DNA of 64,000 nt. It comes from Streptomyces sp. HD. GTDB lineage: Bacteria; Actinomycetota; Actinomycetes; Streptomycetales; Streptomycetaceae. The DNA lies in contig NZ_JAQMYP010000043.1 of the NCBI RefSeq assembly GCF_028369295.1, positions 1 to 64,000 on the forward strand, given 5' to 3'. Both the position numbers and the translations under genes were made by a program. Positions 1 to 8,945 of the stretch are shown here, piece by piece (the first letter of the stretch is position 1; every line of letters starts with the position of its first letter). A model generated the notes under the pieces. It was not told the DNA's origin, did not search any database, and was given only the letters and a program-made list of their open reading frames with translations.

Positions 1-107
1 CCCGCAAGCTGTAGCTCTTTACCGCCGATTCTAGTCCGCACGGGTTAAAGAAAGGCGCTAAATGTAGGGGGTAGGGCTGCTAGTGTTCGCGGTGGAGGTA
101 GGCGCAC

Positions 108-2237
108 ATGGCATCCGAGGACGAGCTGTTCGCGAATGTGGACGCGCTGCTGGAGGAGGAGCCGCAGCTCCCGCCTCCGGCGGAGCGGGCCCGGCTGCGC
201 GAGGCCGCCGGCATCACTCAGGCCCGCATGGCGAAAGCCTTGGGTGTGACCGAGCAGACCGTCAAGAACTGGGAGAACGGGCGCTCCGAACCCAAATCGC
301 CGCGCCTGGAGGCGTATCAGCGACTGCTGAACGGGTGGGCAGTGAAGTACCCCGCCCACGACGCCCCCGGTTCCACGCCCACCCCGGCCCCGGTGGCCGC
401 GCCCCAGCCGGAGGTGCCGCAGACGTTCACCGGCCCGGCCGCGGGCGGGCCCGAGAGCGCCGCACCGGTGGAGGCGCCCGCCGGCCGACCCGGGCCGGAG
501 CGTCCGCTCGCCCGCCGCACGGCCGCATCGTCGCGACGTCCGGTAGTGCGGAAGGCCGCTGCGACCGCCGTCGACCCGCGCTTCCCGCACGGTCCGCTCG
601 CGGTGCTGGACGGCGACGGGAATGCCTACGGTGTCGACGGGATCGTGCTGGACTGTCCGGCGTCAACGATTCCGGAGCTGGTGGAGTGGACGCTGCGTGA
701 GTCCGGTCTGGGCGCCGCGAAGTTGCACCGCTACGGCAAGGACAGCGACCCGCTGATCGTGCTGACCGGCGCGGCCGCCGTGAAGCTCGGGCTGCCGGAG
801 CGCCTGGAGGGCCACGAGCAGCGCCGTTCCCTGCGTCTGCCCGAAGACCACCCCGTCGTCAAGCAAGTCGCGAAGGCCCGCTGGCAGTTGACTCAGCGTG
901 GGTTCGGGCCGTGGGCCAGGATCTACCGCAAGGCGCAGGGGCGCGAGCGGCAGTGCGTGCAGCTGGCGATCCTGTCCTGGGACGCCCTCGATGAGCGGTC
1001 CTGGCCCGGCGTCTCCGAGATGGAGCCGGCCGACATCGCCCGCATCCTGGGTGTGTACGCCCAACGGGTCATCACCCCGCGCGGATCGACGGCCGTCTCG
1101 GGCCTGGAGCTGATGACGGCGATGCGCCCGCCGACGAAGGCCGTGCGGGACGAAGCGAGCGGGAACTGGGTGTCCGGCCACAACCCCGGCTCGCTCGGCA
1201 CGGAGCCGATGGACCCGGCGCCGCCGGAGGCCACTCCCGAGCACCCCGTGGTCGTCAACTCGGGCTGGAAGGGCGGCTTCCTGAACGAGGAGGCCTACCA
1301 GTGGGTCCGCGACGTCGACCTGCTCACCGCGCAGGAGTGCACGCTGCCGTGCGCGGTCGGCCTGGACCTCAACACGGCGTTCCTCGCCGCGGCAGCCCGA
1401 CTGGTCGTCGGGCTGTCCGCACCGGACCACTTCCACGCTCCGACGTTCAACCCGAAGATCCCTGGCTCGTGGCTGGTCGACCTGTCCTACATCGAGCTGG
1501 ACCCGCGCCTGCCCAGCCCGTTCACTCCGGACGGCAGCAGGCCGACGGGACCGGCCTGGTACCAGACGCACACCGTCGCCTACGCCCAGGAGCTCGGCCA
1601 CAACGTGGAGCCGATCGAGGCGTACCTGCGCCGTGAGACCGGTGCCTATCTGGACCCGTGGCACGACCGGTTGAAGAACGCCTACGTCGACACCCTCGCC
1701 GACCTCGGCGTCACCAAGGACCTGTCGGACGCCGAGTTCCTGGCGGCGATGGAGAAGCACAAGCAGGTCGACCCGGCGCTTGCCGCCGTGCTGTCCGCGA
1801 TCAAGGCCACGGTGAAGGGCGGCGTCGGCAAGCTCAGGGAGCGGCCGCAGGGCAAGTCCTACAAGGAGGGCGAGCGGTGGCCGGCCCTGGAGCGGCCGAC
1901 CTGGCGCCCCGACATCCGTGCCGCTGTCATCAGCAAGGCCCGGGTCAACATGCACCGCAAGCTGCTCAACATGCAGCGGCTGACCGGCCTGTACCCGCTC
2001 GCGGTGCTTTCCGACTGCGTCGTCTACCCGAGCCCCGGCGCCTCCCCGCTCGACTTCCTGCCGTACGCGGCGTCCGGCAAGGCACAGCCGGGCGGGTTCC
2101 GCCTCGGACCGACGCCGGGCCTGGCGAAGCTGGAGGGCGTCCAGGCGATGGCCTGGGCGGTCGACCTGATGGAGCAGGGTTTCAACCCGGCCCGCCACAT
2201 CAAGGGCGGCGACGCCGTCCTGGACGAGGGAGAGTAG
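108..2237 (+). CDS. tap: Telomere-associated protein Tap
   Basis: Tap binds the single-stranded 3' overhangs of linear Streptomyces replicons and recruits the terminal protein Tpg for end patching. The N-terminus (about residues 25-70) is an XRE-type helix-turn-helix, seen as GITQARMAKALGVTEQTVKN followed by WENGR. A Pro/Ala-rich linker follows, then a long body of about 550 residues typical of Tap. The length (709 aa) is close to known Tap proteins. The ATG at 108 has a strong ribosome site, GGAGGT, at 94-99. The next gene starts 4 nt after the stop and encodes a Tpg-like protein, which makes the identification strong: the two are a conserved operon. The family assignment is from memory of tap-tpg loci. 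Confidence 0.9.
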   Translation: MASEDELFANVDALLEEEPQLPPPAERARLREAAGITQARMAKALGVTEQTVKNWENGRSEPKSPRLEAYQRLLNGWAVKYPAHDAPGSTPTPAPVAAPQPEVPQTFTGPAAGGPESAAPVEAPAGRPGPERPLARRTAASSRRPVVRKAAATAVDPRFPHGPLAVLDGDGNAYGVDGIVLDCPASTIPELVEWTLRESGLGAAKLHRYGKDSDPLIVLTGAAAVKLGLPERLEGHEQRRSLRLPEDHPVVKQVAKARWQLTQRGFGPWARIYRKAQGRERQCVQLAILSWDALDERSWPGVSEMEPADIARILGVYAQRVITPRGSTAVSGLELMTAMRPPTKAVRDEASGNWVSGHNPGSLGTEPMDPAPPEATPEHPVVVNSGWKGGFLNEEAYQWVRDVDLLTAQECTLPCAVGLDLNTAFLAAAARLVVGLSAPDHFHAPTFNPKIPGSWLVDLSYIELDPRLPSPFTPDGSRPTGPAWYQTHTVAYAQELGHNVEPIEAYLRRETGAYLDPWHDRLKNAYVDTLADLGVTKDLSDAEFLAAMEKHKQVDPALAAVLSAIKATVKGGVGKLRERPQGKSYKEGERWPALERPTWRPDIRAAVISKARVNMHRKLLNMQRLTGLYPLAVLSDCVVYPSPGASPLDFLPYAASGKAQPGGFRLGPTPGLAKLEGVQAMAWAVDLMEQGFNPARHIKGGDAVLDEGE

Positions 2238-2241
2238 GACT

Positions 2242-2802
2242 GTGGCGGGAGAGATCGAGGACGCCATCGAGCGGGCCGACCGGGAGTCATTCACCCGGGA
2301 GCCGCCGAAGACGCTCAAGGGGCAGATCGGCTACCTGATCCGGCAGTTGGGCAGCGCGAAGGCCGTAGCCCAGGAGATCGGCGTCACTGCCGACTCCGTC
2401 AACCGCTACCGGCGCGGCGCCCGCAAGCATGCTCGCGCCGACGTCGCCGTGAAAATCGACGACCTGGTGCGGCGGCGGTGGCAGCCGCAGGTACGCAGGC
2501 GCCGGCAGCGCCAAGCCGCCGCCACCGGCGGGATCACGGTGGAGACGAGGGCCCGGTTCGGCTACACCGCGCCGGTCGGCACGACCGACGACGGACGGTT
2601 CCGGCGCCTGACCGTACACCTCCCCCCGGCCTACGCACAGCGCCTGTTCGACGCCCGCGACGCAGGCGCCAGCGACCAGGAGATGCGCGGGATCATCGCT
2701 GAAGGGTTCAAAGACATCTATTTCCAAGACGGGGGTTCCCGCGCCATGGGACTGTCGGACGTGGATATCAATGACATCGACTACCTGGATCTCGACTACT
2801 AA
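2242..2802 (+). CDS. tpg: Telomere terminal protein Tpg
   Basis: Tpg is the protein covalently attached to the 5' ends of linear Streptomyces replicons; it primes synthesis that fills the telomere gap. The 186-aa length matches the family (about 184-185 aa). The N-terminal third contains a helix-turn-helix-like region (AKAVAQEIGVTADSVNRYRR), followed by a very basic Arg-rich segment, then a C-terminal half ending in an acidic tail (DVDINDIDYLDLDY). Start is GTG at 2242, 4 nt after the tap stop, so translation is probably coupled. Its presence implies the replicon is linear, provided the gene is functional; both genes are intact here. Confidence 0.92.
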   Translation: MAGEIEDAIERADRESFTREPPKTLKGQIGYLIRQLGSAKAVAQEIGVTADSVNRYRRGARKHARADVAVKIDDLVRRRWQPQVRRRRQRQAAATGGITVETRARFGYTAPVGTTDDGRFRRLTVHLPPAYAQRLFDARDAGASDQEMRGIIAEGFKDIYFQDGGSRAMGLSDVDINDIDYLDLDY

Positions 2803-2984
2803 TTTCTGAGCCTTTCATGGCGAGCATCAATTGCCCGTTCCCGGACCCGAAGAATGACGCCGAACGCGTCGCGAACCGGCAGGCCGACGACGGCTACCAG
2901 GGCCAAGAAGAGGAAGGCGCCGACTTCCTCCGAGGCCGCCGAGCGCCGTGCCGACAGTGCCGCCCACTGGATCACGCCGACGAC

Positions 2985-3155
2985 CGGCGAGGGCACCTGG
3001 GCCCTCCCCAACGCCGCCACCGGCCGGCTCCCTGACCTCTGCGGCCAGTCCACGAGCGACGGAGCCGAGATCGTCGTGTGGTGGCCGAACTCCTGCTCCA
3101 GCCGGCGCTGGAGGGTCATCGACGTGCCTCCCACGACCGACAGCTGATCAACCGG
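2985..3155 (-). pseudogene. Possible carrier-protein (ACP/PCP) relic
   Basis: On the minus strand a stretch reads VDQLSVVGGTSM, then RLEQEFG, then ISAPSLVDWP and PSPVV. GGTS-plus-hydrophobic followed by an R-x-EFG helix is the pattern around the phosphopantetheine serine of peptidyl and acyl carrier domains. The surrounding reading frame has no recognisable partner domain, and the match is short with probable internal indels. It may be the end of a lost NRPS-type gene. The rest of 2803-3327 shows no gene I can support. Low confidence. Confidence 0.25.
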
Positions 3156-3327
3156 CGTACCGACGCACACCAGGGCTCCGACCTGGGGTGCGTCGTTGAG
3201 GTCTCGCGTGTCCACGGAAATTCGGCGAAGCCTCTTCCCCTGCAACCGCAATGGCCGAAAATGTGTCTCTCAGCCCGTGGCCCGAGCTCCGGGGGGAGCG
3301 TGGGGCAAGGCGGCCTAGGGGGGACGC

Positions 3328-5010
3328 ATGAACACATGGGCGGTGCCCGGGTACACCGAAACACTGGAGCTTGGCGCGGGGGCCAGCGGACGGGTCGTCC
3401 TGGCCGTGCACGAGGAGACCGGTGTGCCGGTCGCGGTGAAGTACCTCAGCGAGACACTGCGCGACCGGCCCGGCTTCGTGCACGACTTCAGGGCGGAGGC
3501 ACGGCTGCTCGGCGGGCTGGAGAGCCCGTACGTCGCCGTGTTCTACGAGTACGTCGAGAGCCCGGACGGTGCCGCCATCGTGATGGAGCTGGTGGACGGC
3601 GTCTCGCTGCGGGCCCTGCTGGCCAGCGAGGGGCCGTTGGAATCGGAGTCGGCGCTGGTGATCCTCAAGGGGTCGCTGCTCGGCCTGGCGGATGCGCACC
3701 GTGTCGGTGTCGTCCACCGGGACTACAAGCCGGAGAACGTCCTGGTCGAGCCGGACGGAGCGTCCAAGCTCGTCGACTTCGGGATCGCGGTGGACGCCGG
3801 CGCCAGCGTCGGTGTGGCCGGAACCCCTGCCTACATGGCCCCGGAGCAATGGACCGGCGCACCCGCCTCACCCGCCGCCGACGTGTACGCGGCCACGGCC
3901 ACCTTCTTCGAGTGCCTGACCGGCCGCAAGCCGTACACGGGTGACCATCTCGCCGAACTCGCGCTGCAGCACGTCGAGGCGCCCGTCCCCGCCGAGGAAG
4001 TCCCCGAGGCGGTGCGTGAACTGGTGCGGCACGGTCTGGCCAAGGACCCGGATGAACGGCCCGCGCACGCCGAGGAGTTCGTCGCGGAGCTGGAGGCGGC
4101 CGCCGGTGCCGCCTACGGGCCCGACTGGGAGGAACGCGGCCGTGGCCGGCTCGCCGCGCTGGTGGCTCTGCTGCCGCTGTTGCTGCCGTCGGCACGCAGC
4201 GCTCCGCACACGACCGTGGACACGGCCCGTACGGTTCTGCGGCCGGACGCGGTCCGGGATCCCGGCGGTGGGGGAGGCCATGACCCGGACCACGGCTGGG
4301 CGGGATCGTGGAAGCCCAGCAAGGCGGGGGCTCTCGTGTCCGCAGCGGTCGTACTCCTGGGCATTCTCCTGACATACGGCATCGAGCACACCCCGCAAGC
4401 GGACCCACAGCAGGCGGCACAGGCCCTGGCCACCACCAGCGCCCAGCCCGGCGAAGTACCGACGGGACCCACCACCACCGCTGCGGTTTCCGCATCGCCG
4501 TCCTCGTCCCCGGCGTCCACCGCGTCACCCGGCCAGTCGTCCTCTCCCTCCGCGAGCACCACTGCAGACGCGACTGCGGGGCCCGGGACCACGGACCCGG
4601 ACCCGGAGACGACACCACCCGACGGGACGACATCGACGGTCCCGACCGCCGAGGTGCCGCCGACGACCGACGCTCCGGCCCCCACCGCGGTCAAGGACGT
4701 CGCCGTGTCCGACTTCCGTCAGACGGGACCGACCACCGCCACGGCGACCCTGGGCGTCACCACGGACGGCACCGGGCCGGTCACCATCACGGTGGCGTGG
4801 TTCACGAGCAACACCGCGGGTCAGCTCGGCACACCGGACGGCGCCTCCCAGACGTTCGAACGCAGCGGCGCCACCCAGTACGCCCTGACCGTCGACCACA
4901 CCTTCCTCAGCCGCAGCTGCTACTGGGCGGTGCAGATCACGACCACGCCGGCCTCCTCGGACGGCGGCGCCTCACAGCAGCTCTTGACCAGGCAGTGTGA
5001 GATCGGATGA
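3328..5010 (+). CDS. Membrane Ser/Thr protein kinase
   Basis: A Hanks-type kinase that should phosphorylate proteins at the cytoplasmic face of the membrane. Residues 1-270 carry the full motif set: glycine loop GAGASGRV, lysine in VAVK, catalytic HRDYKPENVL, DFG and the APE of the activation segment. After the kinase come a linker, one membrane segment near residue 330 (AGALVSAAVVLLGILLTYGI), a Ser/Thr/Pro-rich stalk and an extracytoplasmic beta-type domain of about 110 residues. No PASTA repeats are visible. ATG at 3328 follows a G-rich ribosome site (near 3316). The stop overlaps the next start by 4 nt (ATGA), so the downstream membrane protein is probably a functional partner. Confidence 0.92.
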   Translation: MNTWAVPGYTETLELGAGASGRVVLAVHEETGVPVAVKYLSETLRDRPGFVHDFRAEARLLGGLESPYVAVFYEYVESPDGAAIVMELVDGVSLRALLASEGPLESESALVILKGSLLGLADAHRVGVVHRDYKPENVLVEPDGASKLVDFGIAVDAGASVGVAGTPAYMAPEQWTGAPASPAADVYAATATFFECLTGRKPYTGDHLAELALQHVEAPVPAEEVPEAVRELVRHGLAKDPDERPAHAEEFVAELEAAAGAAYGPDWEERGRGRLAALVALLPLLLPSARSAPHTTVDTARTVLRPDAVRDPGGGGGHDPDHGWAGSWKPSKAGALVSAAVVLLGILLTYGIEHTPQADPQQAAQALATTSAQPGEVPTGPTTTAAVSASPSSSPASTASPGQSSSPSASTTADATAGPGTTDPDPETTPPDGTTSTVPTAEVPPTTDAPAPTAVKDVAVSDFRQTGPTTATATLGVTTDGTGPVTITVAWFTSNTAGQLGTPDGASQTFERSGATQYALTVDHTFLSRSCYWAVQITTTPASSDGGASQQLLTRQCEIG

Positions 5011-5657
5011 CCACGCGGAACGACGACGCCGAGCGCGAGGACGGCGAATACAGCGCCACCGTCCTGGCCAGCCACTGGATCCAGCGCCCGGAGCCGGACG
5101 CGACCCTCCTTGAGCCGCCGACGCCGACGCCGACGACGGCGACGGTGCCGGATCGCGTCGAGGGCACCGTGCTGCGGTTCGGCCCGGGGGTGACCGCCGC
5201 CGTCACCTACCGCACCCACCGGACGCTGCCCGCCGTACCGCCACCTGCCGGGCGCCCGGCCACTCACCGGCGGCTGCGCAGACACGCGCTGCCCGCACTG
5301 GTGCTGATCGGTGTGCTCGCCTTCCTCGCCTGGCAGCGGCTCGGCCCGTCCATCGACGTGCGCACAGTGAGAGTCACGGCCCGGCCGACCGTGCTGACGT
5401 GCGATGCCACCGCGGACATCGTCGCCGTCGTCACCACGAACGGCCGGCCGGGCACCCTCTCCTACCGCTGGATCCGCAGCGACGGCACCGCCTCGGGCAT
5501 CCTGCGCGAGGAGGTGGCCCGGGATCAGAAGCAGGCACGTCTGCACCTGCGCTGGACCTTCCAGGGCAAGGGCCGCCACACCGCACGGGCCGAACTACGC
5601 GTTCTCTCCCCAAGCCACCCGGAGGCAGTCTCCCAGTTCACGTACGACTGCCAGTGA
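5007..5657 (+). CDS. Membrane protein coupled to the Ser/Thr kinase
   Basis: A 216-aa protein of unknown function. An acidic, Thr/Pro-rich cytoplasmic part (about 90 residues) is followed by one membrane segment (LPALVLIGVLAFLAW) and an outside domain of about 110 residues with two cysteines (VLTCDATADIV... FTYDC), shaped like an Ig-type beta domain. Its topology mirrors the upstream kinase, whose outside domain is also a small beta fold with Cys. The 4-nt overlap with the kinase gene suggests coupled translation and a shared job, perhaps ligand sensing or a kinase substrate. This role is inference. Confidence 0.8.
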   Translation: MTTRNDDAEREDGEYSATVLASHWIQRPEPDATLLEPPTPTPTTATVPDRVEGTVLRFGPGVTAAVTYRTHRTLPAVPPPAGRPATHRRLRRHALPALVLIGVLAFLAWQRLGPSIDVRTVRVTARPTVLTCDATADIVAVVTTNGRPGTLSYRWIRSDGTASGILREEVARDQKQARLHLRWTFQGKGRHTARAELRVLSPSHPEAVSQFTYDCQ

Positions 5658-5777
5658 GGCTTGCCCCGTGGCTGTCAGCGGTCATCGTGCCGACGGCCGA
5701 GCCCCCGGTGAATGACGGACGCGTCGACCGAACCAGGATTTCCGGGCAGGATCCGGGGATGCGGGGGCGCCTGGCCC

Positions 5778-5888
5778 GGCCGCCGTCAGTGAGTCACCCG
5801 GCCCGTTCCTTGTGGTTCATCCGAGCTGGCCCGTGGAGAGAGACAGGATGAAGTAGCGGAAGGTTCCCGGGCGCTGACCGGCCCCGGG
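5778..5888. repeat. 111-bp diverged repeat, copy A
   Basis: This intergenic stretch resembles 58081-58191 along its whole 111 bp (roughly 70 percent identity by eye). Both begin GGCCGCCGTC(A/G)GTGAG and end TGACCGGCCCCGGG. Both lie shortly upstream of a plus-strand gene (5978 and 58218). It may be the end of a degraded gene on the minus strand or a mobile non-coding repeat. The remaining bases of 5658-5977 hold no other feature I can see. Confidence 0.5.
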
Positions 5889-5977
5889 CTGGCTATGCCG
5901 GTGAGTTTCGGCAACACCAGAGGGCTTGCGGTGGGAGCATGGACGCGGCTGATCATCTCCGTCCAGGAAAGCATGGC

Positions 5978-6964
5978 ATGGCCACGGTGACAGGCATTGA
6001 GGCACGCAGCTCACAGCACTGCGAGACGACAACTCTGGGTGTGCTGCTGCGGCACCAGGGACTCGATCTGTCCGAGCCCATGCTCTTCGGCCTCGGAGCC
6101 GGTCTGTCCTTCATCTACTGGGACAGCAAGAACATGGGCTTCCCCTTCCTCGGGGGACGGGTCAAGCCGTTCGACCTCAGCAGAAACCTGGCCAACAGAC
6201 TCGGGCTGGAGCTTCTGGTCCAGGAGACCACCTCACCCCGCAGGGCTTGGGAGAACGTGGTGCCCCTCATCGACTCCGGTCGCCCCGTCGGACTGCAGCT
6301 CGACAGTTACTACTTGGACTACTTCGGGTCAAAGGTGCATTTCGGCGGCCATGTCGTCGCCATGCATGGCTACGACGACCACAACGCCTACCTGGTGGAC
6401 ACCGACCAGCAAGGCGGAACGGTGTCCACCAGCCTGACCAGCCTCGCGCAGGCCAGGGCCGCACGCGGCCCGATGACCGCCAAGCACCGGTCCTTCACCC
6501 TCACCGTTCCGAGGAACCTGCCCTCGCCCCAGAGCCAGATCATCCCCGCCATCACCGCCTGCGCCCACGCCTTCCTCAACCCGCCCATCGCCAACCTCGG
6601 CCACCGAGGCATCGAGAAGGCCGGCAAGCTGGTACGCACATGGCTCCAGCGCACGGACAACCCTCAGCGGGACCTGCCACAGGCCGCCCTCCTGATGGAG
6701 AAAGCAGGCACGGGCGGCGCCCTGTTCCGTAACTTCTACCGGGACTTCCTCGCCGAATGCAGCCACTTCCTCGACAGGAGTCACCTGCGCACGGGCCATG
6801 AGTTGTACACCGAGGCAGCCGCCCTGTGGACGGAAGTCGCAGCACTGATCGCAAAAGCCGGTGAATCAGACAATGAGCAGTGCCTCATACAGGCAGGCAC
6901 CATCCTCTGCGATCTTTCACGCATAGAGCGCGAGGCCATGCAGGCGCTGAACTGCCTCGCATGA
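5978..6964 (+). CDS. BtrH N-terminal domain protein
   Basis: The first half resembles the BtrH N-terminal domain, named for the butirosin enzyme that transfers an acyl chain from a carrier protein to an aminoglycoside. Visible papain-like features are the early Cys (SSQHCETTTLGVLLRH), the aromatic FGLGAGLSFIYW segment, and the later GGHVVAMHGYDD motif with a His. The C-terminal half is helical, as in the DUF4872-type tails of this family. The chosen ATG at 5978 has AGGAAA at 5965-5970; an in-frame ATG at 5939 would add 13 residues but lacks a good site. No aminoglycoside or other biosynthetic cluster surrounds it, so the substrate is unknown. Length about 328 aa. Confidence 0.75.
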   Translation: MATVTGIEARSSQHCETTTLGVLLRHQGLDLSEPMLFGLGAGLSFIYWDSKNMGFPFLGGRVKPFDLSRNLANRLGLELLVQETTSPRRAWENVVPLIDSGRPVGLQLDSYYLDYFGSKVHFGGHVVAMHGYDDHNAYLVDTDQQGGTVSTSLTSLAQARAARGPMTAKHRSFTLTVPRNLPSPQSQIIPAITACAHAFLNPPIANLGHRGIEKAGKLVRTWLQRTDNPQRDLPQAALLMEKAGTGGALFRNFYRDFLAECSHFLDRSHLRTGHELYTEAAALWTEVAALIAKAGESDNEQCLIQAGTILCDLSRIEREAMQALNCLA

Positions 6965-7060
6965 GGCCAGCGGCTTCGGGGCGGCTCTGAGCCGATGAGG
7001 CCCAGCTATTGTCCCTGGATGCGATGGTGTTCCAGGACCAGGGTCCGGGGGCGTTTCAGG

Positions 7061-7720
7061 TCAGGTGATGCCCGGCGATGGGGGACTGGGCAGGTGGAAC
7101 AGGGATGCCGGAATCGGTGGCCCGGCTGCGCAGGCTCGGGAGAACCCCTCGTCGACCAGTTCGGCAAATCGCCTACTGCGCCGCCCACGTGCGGTTGCCG
7201 TAGCCTTCCAGTTCCCTCCCTGCATTTCCCAGAATTCGCGGCCGATCTCTCCCCGGAACAGATGCATTGCGGCGCCCTGCACGACCGATGCGCTGAGGCG
7301 ATGGACGATGAAGTCCGCATGCCAGAAGCTGATGATCAGGTTCACGTAGGCGTGCTGCTTGGCCCGCAGCGCTGGGACGGGCCGGGGCGGTGGGCCCCAA
7401 CACACCAACAGCTCCGGGTCGTTGAGCAACCATGACGTCAGTTCTCGATGCGCTGCGAGCTGGGCGTCCTCCCGGTCGTTGTGGACCTGCCGGGCTTGGT
7501 AGGCCAGGGATGCGGCGACGCCGGCGAGCGCGATGCCGGAGAAGAGGACGGAGATGGCCGCGTAGGCCTGGCTGACGTTGGCCAGTTGGGGCCAGTCCGT
7601 GCGGGTGCCGACGGCACCGGCGAGCAGGAACGGCGTCGCTGCCACGAGCGCGATCAGGGCCAGGGCGAGGAGGAACCCGCCGGCGATTGTGCCCTTCGTC
7701 TGCGTACGCGCAGCGCTCAT
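7061..7720 (-). CDS. DUF6082-like membrane protein
   Basis: A 219-aa protein with two N-terminal membrane segments (GGFLLALALIALVAATPFLL and an AAISVLFSGIALAGVAASLA helix), then a cytoplasmic helical part with QARQVHNDREDAQ, a Trp-rich region and a basic tail. This architecture fits the DUF6082 family common in Streptomyces; function is unknown. I chose the ATG at 7720 because the extra 41 residues upstream are Arg/Pro/Cys-rich and look non-coding. A G-rich run lies just 5' of this ATG. It stands alone on its strand, convergent with the BtrH-like gene. Confidence 0.7.
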   Translation of the reverse strand: MSAARTQTKGTIAGGFLLALALIALVAATPFLLAGAVGTRTDWPQLANVSQAYAAISVLFSGIALAGVAASLAYQARQVHNDREDAQLAAHRELTSWLLNDPELLVCWGPPPRPVPALRAKQHAYVNLIISFWHADFIVHRLSASVVQGAAMHLFRGEIGREFWEMQGGNWKATATARGRRSRRFAELVDEGFSRACAAGPPIPASLFHLPSPPSPGIT

Positions 7721-7855
7721 GGTGCCCCCAGACTTCGCGTCGGACTTGCATCGTGCGAGGGGCCAGGGGAAACGGCAAGGCGATGTGCAGCCTGCTCTGC
7801 ACGGCGTGGTGCGAGTGCGGGCGGGCCGGTTCTGCGGCGCCAAGTACCGGCAATC

Positions 7856-7890
7856 GGCATGAGGTCGTAGGCGGTCAGGGACCTGAGGCC
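7856..7890. repeat. 35-bp repeat, copy 1
   Basis: GGCATGAGG(T/A)CGTAGGC(G/C)GTCA and the bases after it recur at 51718-51752 with about 6 mismatches in 35. Each copy sits some 110-160 bp upstream of a plus-strand gene. In the minus frame both read TAY(D/V)LMP, so they may be the tail of a shared lost gene. Confidence 0.4.
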
Positions 7891-8002
7891 AGAGGCTTGA
7901 ATGAGGCCGGCTTGGCTCCTGTCTTCACGTGGTTTGTCGTCGACGCGTACGCGTTGGGCAGAGGGGAAAGCAGAGAGAATGGCTTGATCACTTACGGATG
8001 GA

Positions 8003-8491
8003 TTGGTGCCCGTGGCCGGCGACTGGCGGACGGATCGGATCGGGGCTGCTCTGCGAAGTGAGAACCCCACGGTACTGCGGCGGCTTGAGGCGGGGTTCGC
8101 GGTGATCGGCGACGTGCAGTTCTTGCCGGGCTACTCGGTTCTCCTCGTGGATGAACCCGGTGTCCAACGGCTGTCTGACCTGCCGAGAGCCAAGCGGCTG
8201 GCTTTTCTGTCCGACATGGACCGGCTTGGAGAAGCCGTTGAGCGGGTCGGCCAGCGTCTGGACCCTGATTTCCGCCGGGTCAACTTGGAGATCCTGGGCA
8301 ACACGGACCCGTTCTTGCACGTCCACGTCTGGCCGCGGTTCGAGTGGGAGCCGCCCGAGTTGGTGAACAAGCCCGTGTGGCTGTATCCCCCTGACCGGTG
8401 GAGTGACGAGAGCTTCAGGCTCGGCCCGCAGCACGACGTACTGCGGGACGCGATCAGCAGTGAACTGGACCGATTGAGTTCGATGGCCTGA
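8003..8491 (+). CDS. HIT-like nucleotide hydrolase/transferase
   Basis: A 162-aa protein of the histidine-triad fold, whose members cleave or transfer nucleoside phosphates (Ap4A hydrolase-like). The N-terminal half has the usual beta-strand pattern ending LLVDEPGVQRLSDLP. The active-site region is NTDPFLHVHVWPR: the first two triad histidines are there (HVH), but the third position is Trp-Pro, so the triad is altered from the HxHxHxx consensus. The start is uncertain: TTG 8003, GTG 8006 or GTG 8012 are in frame, and no clear ribosome site distinguishes them. It belongs to the divergent HIT subfamily common in actinobacteria. Catalysis is inferred. Confidence 0.7.
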   Translation: MVPVAGDWRTDRIGAALRSENPTVLRRLEAGFAVIGDVQFLPGYSVLLVDEPGVQRLSDLPRAKRLAFLSDMDRLGEAVERVGQRLDPDFRRVNLEILGNTDPFLHVHVWPRFEWEPPELVNKPVWLYPPDRWSDESFRLGPQHDVLRDAISSELDRLSSMA

Positions 8492-8514
8492 GGAGTGAGC
8501 CCGCCGACCGCCAG

Positions 8515-8945
8515 GTCAGCCGAAGGCCGTCGGTGAGGGCGCAGATCATGTGGTTGACGCCGCTCGGGGCGATCTCCCACTGGATCTTGTCCAGGCACTC
8601 CTCGGGCGCGCCGGAAATGGAGAGGCGATCGGCGAGCTCCGGGCTGGTCAGCTCGATGCCGCGGACGAGGTCACCGGCGGCGATGGCGTCGATGACCGGT
8701 TTGAGCTCGCCGGGGCCACCCCGTTACGGCGCAGCTGCTCCTCGGGCATCGAGGAGGCATAGATGCCGACCATGCTGCGGGCCGCCTCCCTCGCGGCCGC
8801 GAAGTCGAATCCGGTGGCGAAGACGACCCAGGCGCCGATGTCGAGCGACTGCCAGTCCCTGCCCGCTCGTTCGGCACCGGCCCAGATATGCCGCACCGCG
8901 TAGTCGTACGCCTCGCGCGTGCAGCTCAGCGCATGGTGGCAGCAA
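8515..8945 (-). pseudogene. LLM-class flavin/F420 oxidoreductase, broken
   Basis: Two minus-strand frames join near 8720 to give the C-terminal part of a luciferase-like monooxygenase. The upstream part reads AREAYDYAVRHIWAGAERAG-like residues, then DIGAWVVFATG and ASSMPEEQLRRNG; the downstream part reads GGPGELKPVIDAIAAGDLV, ADRLSISGAPEECLDKI and APSGVNHMICAL. The last block is the typical LLM end (aspartate-arginine-phenylalanine-like strand, then G-V-N-H). One frameshift and loss of the N-terminal two thirds make it a pseudogene. Its end abuts or overlaps the HIT gene end. Confidence 0.7.

Noticed and set aside
663..2318. 551-codon open frame antisense to tap
   Set aside because: It is a shadow of high GC3 coding on the other strand; composition is Arg/Gly/Val-rich with no motif.
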